From: VAZQ01 sp034669045
Lineage (GTDB): Bacteria > Pseudomonadota > Alphaproteobacteria > Rhizobiales > Xanthobacteraceae
DNA length: 64,000 nt
Direction: 5' to 3'
Assembly: GCA_034669045.1 (NCBI GenBank)
Contig: JAXDOD010000096.1
Location: 1 to 64,000 of the forward strand
Under the pieces are notes generated by a model, which was not told the origin of the DNA, did no database searches, and saw only the letters and a program-made list of their open reading frames with translations. The position numbers and the translations under genes were made by a program. Below, in pieces: positions 60,579 to 64,000 of the stretch (the first letter of the stretch is position 1; each line of letters starts with the position of its first letter).

Positions 60579-61523
60579 TCATGGCGCGGCTGCTGCCGGC
60601 GTGCCGTCCGCACGTCCGGCGGCATGGAGCGTGAGGATGTCTCGCACGGCGCGGTTCATCGGCGTCGCCACACCGACCTCCGTACCCAGGTCGACCACGC
60701 CGCCCGACAGCCAGCGCACTTCGAGCGGCCGCCCGCCTTGCAGGTCGTGGTGCATCGATGTGGTCATCGCCGCCGGCCATCCGTCGAAGAACGCAATCCG
60801 CTGCTCGGCATAGTCCGCCGGCAGATCGACGCCGTGGGCGCGGCCGACGGCGACCACCTCGCGGGCCAGATCGAGCAGGAATTCGCGCGTAAGCGGGTTC
60901 GAGCGGATCGGCCCGATGGTCGCGCGCATGGCTGTGGTCGCGCCCGACATCGCGACCAGCACGACGTATTTCTCCCAGATCGAGCGCCGCACGTCGTCGC
61001 TGAGTTCGGCATTGATGCCGCCCCGCTTGCACAGCGAGAGGAACGTCTCGGCCCGCGGCGTTCGGCGGCGGTCGTATTCGCCGAAGACAAGACGCTGCAA
61101 CGGACCGGTCTGCGCGATCACGCCCGGCCTACTGATGGCGGTGCCCACATAGGCGACGCCGCCCATGAGCGCCTGCTCGCCGAAGATCGGGCGCAGCATG
61201 TCATCCTTCTGAACGCCATTCTGGAACGAGATGATTCCGGTCGCCGGCCCGACGATCGGAAGGAGCTGCCGCGCGGCCGCCTCGGTGTCCCACAGCTTGA
61301 CGCAGAACATGACGAGATCGACCGGACCGATCGTTTGCGGATCGTCGGTGACTGAGACCTTCGGCAGATGGACCGGCTGCGGTCCCTCGATGGCGAGCCC
61401 GCGTTCCCGCATCGCCGCAAGGTGCGCGCCGCGCGCGACGAAATGGACGTCGGCGCCGCCCTTGGCGAGAAGCCCGCCGAAGAAGCCGCCGACACCGCCC
61501 GAGCCCATGACTGCAATCCGCAA
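60579..61523 (-). CDS. panE: 2-dehydropantoate 2-reductase (PanE/ApbA family)
   Basis: NADPH-dependent ketopantoate reductase family. 314 residues. TTG start at 61523, supported by AGGGAGG 5 nt upstream and because the Rossmann motif begins at once (RIAVMGSGGVGGFFGGLLAK). Other landmarks: VMFCVKLWDTEAAARQL, ISFQNGVQKDD with the conserved Asn, the catalytic Lys in SIWEKYVVLVAMSGAT, and SMHHDLQGGRPLEVRWLSG. Paralogues in this family reduce other 2-oxo acids, so pantothenate synthesis is likely but not certain. Confidence 0.9.
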   Translation of the reverse strand: MRIAVMGSGGVGGFFGGLLAKGGADVHFVARGAHLAAMRERGLAIEGPQPVHLPKVSVTDDPQTIGPVDLVMFCVKLWDTEAAARQLLPIVGPATGIISFQNGVQKDDMLRPIFGEQALMGGVAYVGTAISRPGVIAQTGPLQRLVFGEYDRRRTPRAETFLSLCKRGGINAELSDDVRRSIWEKYVVLVAMSGATTAMRATIGPIRSNPLTREFLLDLAREVVAVGRAHGVDLPADYAEQRIAFFDGWPAAMTTSMHHDLQGGRPLEVRWLSGGVVDLGTEVGVATPMNRAVRDILTLHAAGRADGTPAAAAP

Positions 61524-61620
61524 GAAGACCTCCCTGAGAAGCGCCGCAGGCTAAAGCGGCCGACCTCCCATTCTCTGCCGCGGCGGTCAAGAAAGCAGCC
61601 CATCGCGGGCCTTTCCGCAT

Positions 61621-61650
61621 TCTTGAAGCCTTAACCCCGACACCCCATAT
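61621..61650 (+). promoter_or_regulatory. RpoH (sigma-32) type promoter for hsp20
   Basis: CTTGAA (61622-61627), 15-bp spacer, CCCCATAT (61643-61650). These match the heat-shock consensus CTTGAAA...CCCCATnT almost exactly. Transcription would begin near 61657 and leave a leader of about 90 nt before the hsp20 ATG. Confidence 0.82.
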
Positions 61651-61659
61651 TTCTGCATG

Positions 61660-61747
61660 ACCGGACAGCGGGATGCAAAGACCGCCGGCCGGTTGCGGGG
61701 GGCGCCACAAGGGCCCCATCAAAGTCGCTTCAAGAGGGCTTTGAGAT
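61660..61747 (+). ncRNA. ROSE-like RNA thermometer in the hsp20 leader
   Basis: The last hairpin (61720-61743) pairs CAAAG with CTTTG, then TC with GG, skips a bulged G, and pairs CTT with GAG, closing on CAA. This places the Shine-Dalgarno GAGGG opposite TCGCT, the hallmark U(U/C)GCU anti-SD with bulged G of ROSE elements in rhizobial hsp genes. Further upstream GGGGC-CC pairs with GGGCCCC around ACAA, also with a bulged G. Melting on heating would free the ribosome site 9 nt before ATG. Confidence 0.7.
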
Positions 61748-62173
61748 ATGTCCCGAGTTCCGTCGCTGTCCAGTCCCTTCCTGCTTGGGTTCGACGAGAT
61801 CGAGCGTGCGCTCGACCGCGTCGCCAAGGCTGCGGACGGTTACCCGCCCTACAACATCGAACGGATCGCCCGCGAGAATGGCAATCCGGAGCGCCTGCGG
61901 ATCACGCTGGCGGTCGCCGGTTTCACGCGCGATCAGCTCGACGTGACGGTCGAGGAAAGCCAGCTCGTCATCCGCGGACGCCAGCAGGAGGAAAAGGCCC
62001 GGCACTATCTCCACCGCGGCATTGCCGCGCGCCAGTTCCAGCGCACCTTCGTGCTGGCCGACGGCATGGAGGTGCTGGGCGCGGACCTGAAGAACGGGCT
62101 GCTGTCGATCGATCTGGCCCGGCCAGAGCCGGAACGGATCGTGAAGACGATCAGCATCGTGGACAATGACTGA
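61748..62173 (+). CDS. Small heat shock protein, Hsp20 family
   Basis: ATP-independent holdase chaperone, 141 residues. Alpha-crystallin domain about 35-130: PPYNIERIARENGNPERLRI, TLAVAGFTRDQLDVTVEESQ, LVIRGRQQEEKARHYLHRGI and ARQFQRTFVLADGMEV, with LKNGLLSIDLARPEPE as the late strand. The N-terminus LSSPFLLGFDEIERALDRV matches IbpA-like class A proteins of rhizobia. Expression should be heat-controlled twice, by sigma-32 and by the leader thermometer. A DUF1150 gene follows. Confidence 0.94.
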   Translation: MSRVPSLSSPFLLGFDEIERALDRVAKAADGYPPYNIERIARENGNPERLRITLAVAGFTRDQLDVTVEESQLVIRGRQQEEKARHYLHRGIAARQFQRTFVLADGMEVLGADLKNGLLSIDLARPEPERIVKTISIVDND

Positions 62174-62219
62174 ACCGGTAACCCGGTCTCGACGTTTGAA
62201 TAGAAAGGAGTCGAGAGCC

Positions 62220-62480
62220 ATGACCAACAACGATATCAACCTTCCGACCATCTCTCCCGAGGCGCTGGCCCTGCTCGGCGGCGGCCGCATCGCCTATGTC
62301 AGGGCTGTGCGCTCCGAAGACGTGCAGAAGCAATTCCCGCAAGCGCCGCACCTTGCGCCTGGCACGCTGCTCTACGCATTGCACGCGGCCGATGGCACGC
62401 CGATCATGCTGACCGACAGCCGTGAAGCCGCGATCGCCAATGCCTGGAGCCAGGAGCTCGAGACCGTCAGCGTGCACTGA
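62220..62480 (+). CDS. DUF1150-family protein
   Basis: 86 residues from the ATG at 62220, AAAGGAG 8 nt upstream. SPEALALLGGGRIAYVRAVR, then LYALHAADGTPIMLTDSREA and ANAWSQELETVSVH are the conserved DUF1150 core of alphaproteobacteria. It usually lies directly behind an hsp20 gene, as here (46 bp), so it is probably heat-induced with it. Biochemical role unknown. Confidence 0.92.
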   Translation: MTNNDINLPTISPEALALLGGGRIAYVRAVRSEDVQKQFPQAPHLAPGTLLYALHAADGTPIMLTDSREAAIANAWSQELETVSVH

Positions 62481-62581
62481 TCGGGAAATCAGTGATCAGG
62501 GGTCAGTAATTCAGATGAGATCAGCGCGAGGGAGAATCATCCTTCGGAATCTGCTTCCTGGGTTTACTGATGCCGCCGCCG

Positions 62582-63043
62582 CTAGGCGGCGGACGCCGAC
62601 GGCATCGCCAGCACTGCATAGAGCGCTTCCGCATCGCGCGAATTGCGCAGCTTGCGGACCGTGTCTGAATCGCGCAGGAGCCGCGCCACCCGGGCCAGCG
62701 CCTTGAGGTGGTCGGCGCCCGCGCCTTCGGGCGCGAGCAGCAGGAACACGAGATCGACCGGCTGGCCGTCGAGCGCTTCGAAATCGATCGGCCGGTCGAG
62801 CCGCGCGAAAAGTCCGAACAGCTTGTTGAGCTTCGGCAGTTTGCCGTGCGGGATGGCGATGCCGTTGCCGACGCCGGTCGAACCGAGCTTTTCCCGCTGC
62901 AGGAGGATTTCAAAAATGGCGCGTTCGCTTTGACCGGAGAGTTCGGCGGCCCGGGCCGCGAGCTCCTGCAAGGTCTGCTTCTTGCCGTTGACTCTCAGCG
63001 TCGGAATGATCGCATTTGGCGCGACGAGATCGGTGAGCAGCAT
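62582..63043 (-). CDS. ptsN: Nitrogen-regulatory PTS IIA protein PtsN (EIIA-Ntr)
   Basis: Phospho-acceptor of the PTS-Ntr chain (PtsP-NPr-PtsN) that controls potassium, nitrogen and envelope functions. 153 residues. The active-site His lies in TGVGNGIAIPHGKLPKLNKL. Further landmarks are LDGQPVDLVFLLLAPEGAGA and HLKALARVARLLRD. Third in the rpoN-hpf-ptsN order typical of proteobacteria. Confidence 0.96.
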   Translation of the reverse strand: MLLTDLVAPNAIIPTLRVNGKKQTLQELAARAAELSGQSERAIFEILLQREKLGSTGVGNGIAIPHGKLPKLNKLFGLFARLDRPIDFEALDGQPVDLVFLLLAPEGAGADHLKALARVARLLRDSDTVRKLRNSRDAEALYAVLAMPSASAA

Positions 63044-63124
63044 GGAATTGTTCCAGGAATACGAAGCTCAGCGGAACGCGGCGTCGCTAAAGGGGGCGGA
63101 CCATAAGGACCGGCTCCCGGGGCG

Positions 63125-63718
63125 TCAATGGGCGTCCTTGGCTTGCGGATCGACCCATCCGATGTGCCCGTCGGGGCGGCGGTAAACCAGATTGACGCGG
63201 TCGTGTCCAGCGTGGCGGAACACGACGACCGCGACGCCGGTGAGATCAAGTTCCATCACGGCTTCGCTGACCGAGAGACGCTTCAACGCCGTGGTCGTTT
63301 CCGCGATGATGACCGGATTGAAGTCGCCCACCTCCTCATCGGTATCGTGCTCCGGCGCGGAAATGACGTAGTTGCGCGAGTCGAAGGCGATGTCATTGGC
63401 CGCAGGCCCATCCGCGCGCGCCAACTGATGATCCTTCAGACGCCGCTTGTATCGGCGCAGCCGCTTCTCGATGCGCTCGGCCGCCTGGTCGGCGCTGGCA
63501 TAGGCATCGGGGGCAGTTGCGTTGGCTTCAAGCACGATGCCCGAATCGAGATGGATCACGCATTCGGTGCGGAAGCCAAAACCGTCCTTGCCCACGGTAA
63601 CGTGGCCCGAATAGCCGCCGTCGAAATATTTTGCGGTCGCGTCCGCAATGCGCTGGTTGATCCGTACGCGCAACGCTTCGCCCAGGTCGATGTTCTTACC
63701 CGAAACACGAAACGGCAT
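63125..63718 (-). CDS. hpf: Ribosome hibernation promoting factor, long form (HPF/RaiA family)
   Basis: Binds 30S subunits and forms 100S dimers in stationary phase. 197 residues, i.e. long HPF: N-terminal S30AE domain (MPFRVSGKNIDLGEALRVRI, SADQAAERIEKRLRRYKRRL) and C-terminal dimerisation domain (VIIAETTTALKRLSVSEAVM, VVVFRHAGHDRVNLVYRRPD). Situated between rpoN and ptsN as usual. Confidence 0.96.
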   Translation of the reverse strand: MPFRVSGKNIDLGEALRVRINQRIADATAKYFDGGYSGHVTVGKDGFGFRTECVIHLDSGIVLEANATAPDAYASADQAAERIEKRLRRYKRRLKDHQLARADGPAANDIAFDSRNYVISAPEHDTDEEVGDFNPVIIAETTTALKRLSVSEAVMELDLTGVAVVVFRHAGHDRVNLVYRRPDGHIGWVDPQAKDAH

Positions 63719-63867
63719 GATCGGCCTCCGATATGCGTTTCCACCACTGGTCCGGCTGGCGAGGGTCGCCCGCCGGCCATCCGTTTACATATGAACAGGG
63801 ACGCCGCGCCACCAGATGGCAAGCCGTCGCGCCGCGCTGGCCTGGCCTCTCCAAGGCGCAGCCTCGC

Positions 63868-64000
63868 TCAAGATGCCGCACCCATCGAGGTCTGCTTCTC
63901 GCGGCGCCGCTGCACCGAAGACGGGATCCGCATCGCCTCGCGATATTTCGCGACCGTCCGCCGGGCGATGTCGATCCCGGCCTCCCGCAGCTTCTCCACC
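63868..64000 (-). CDS. rpoN: RNA polymerase sigma-54 factor RpoN, C-terminal end only
   Basis: The last 43 codons are in the window; the gene continues past the right edge. The visible part reads VEKLREAGIDIARRTVAKYR followed by EAMRIPSSVQRRREK, which contains the RpoN box (ARRTVAKYRE) that recognises the -24 promoter element. Stop TGA at 63868-63870. RpoN directs nitrogen-related and other -24/-12 promoters. Confidence 0.95.
   Translation of the reverse strand, partial: VEKLREAGIDIARRTVAKYREAMRIPSSVQRRREKQTSMGAAS

Overview
The window is about 67% GC, densely packed with genes, and clearly from an alphaproteobacterium of the order Hyphomicrobiales (Rhizobiales), most like the Bradyrhizobiaceae/Xanthobacteraceae side. 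The evidence is an Irr regulator with a GCPWHDV heme motif next to fabA-fabB-fabI, a DivL-type tyrosine 'histidine kinase', a TsaE-phosphotransferase fusion, alphaproteobacterial addB-addA, an aroA of the CP4 (class II) type, a rpoN-hpf-ptsN block, Hsp20-DUF1150, and several tripartite-tricarboxylate (Bug) binding proteins. No plasmid, phage or CRISPR features were seen. It looks like core chromosome with small accessory inserts.

Layout: 1-5.3 kb holds the end of katG, then fabI, fabB and fabA transcribed leftwards, with irr diverging from fabA. 5.3-13.8 kb is a mixed run: SH3 protein, a 2-hydroxyacid dehydrogenase, an AT-richer small membrane gene, a MoeB/ThiF enzyme, a peptidoglycan-binding pseudo-protease, enoyl-CoA hydratase, a secreted hydrolase and mutM. 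13.8-20.2 kb carries ubiE and ubiB, two secreted unknowns, then coaBC-dut. 20.3-30.1 kb is a catabolic/transport stretch: Rrf2 regulator, extradiol dioxygenase-like protein, AtoE permease, a Bug protein, a GST, LigJ-like hydratase and an HpcH/HpaI aldolase. 30.4-42.5 kb is a conserved block of cell-cycle, tRNA-modification, wall-recycling and recombination genes: divL, tsaE-amgK, murU-like, addB, addA, trxA. Then come ligC-type ligase, folC, accD, trpA, trpB, trpF, lapA, ihfB, sppA, rpsA, cmk, a nucleotidyltransferase pair, aroA, a TIGR02300 protein, tRNA-Ala, a second Bug protein, a mandelate-racemase-family enzyme, panE, hsp20-DUF1150, ptsN, hpf and the end of rpoN.

The strongest unusual signal is at 18.2-19.7 kb. 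The CoA-biosynthesis enzyme CoaBC carries an N-terminal FitA/VapB-like ribbon-helix-helix DNA-binding domain, and a perfect 25-bp palindrome lies just upstream, over the probable promoter. This suggests a CoA enzyme that represses its own gene using a captured antitoxin domain. Other points worth following are: a DUF559 nuclease gene bracketed by inverted hairpin repeats inside the trp gene cluster; a nucleotidyltransferase plus partner spliced between aroA and cmk with overlapping reading frames; a sigma-32-type promoter plus a ROSE-like RNA thermometer before hsp20; a mandelate-racemase homologue with Arg at the position of catalytic Lys166; a 2-hydroxyacid dehydrogenase lacking the catalytic Glu; and a small palindromic element inserted into another repeat with a 6-bp target duplication.

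Limits: all family assignments come from reading the sequence and recalled family motifs. No database search was run. Start sites were chosen from Shine-Dalgarno spacing and family length.
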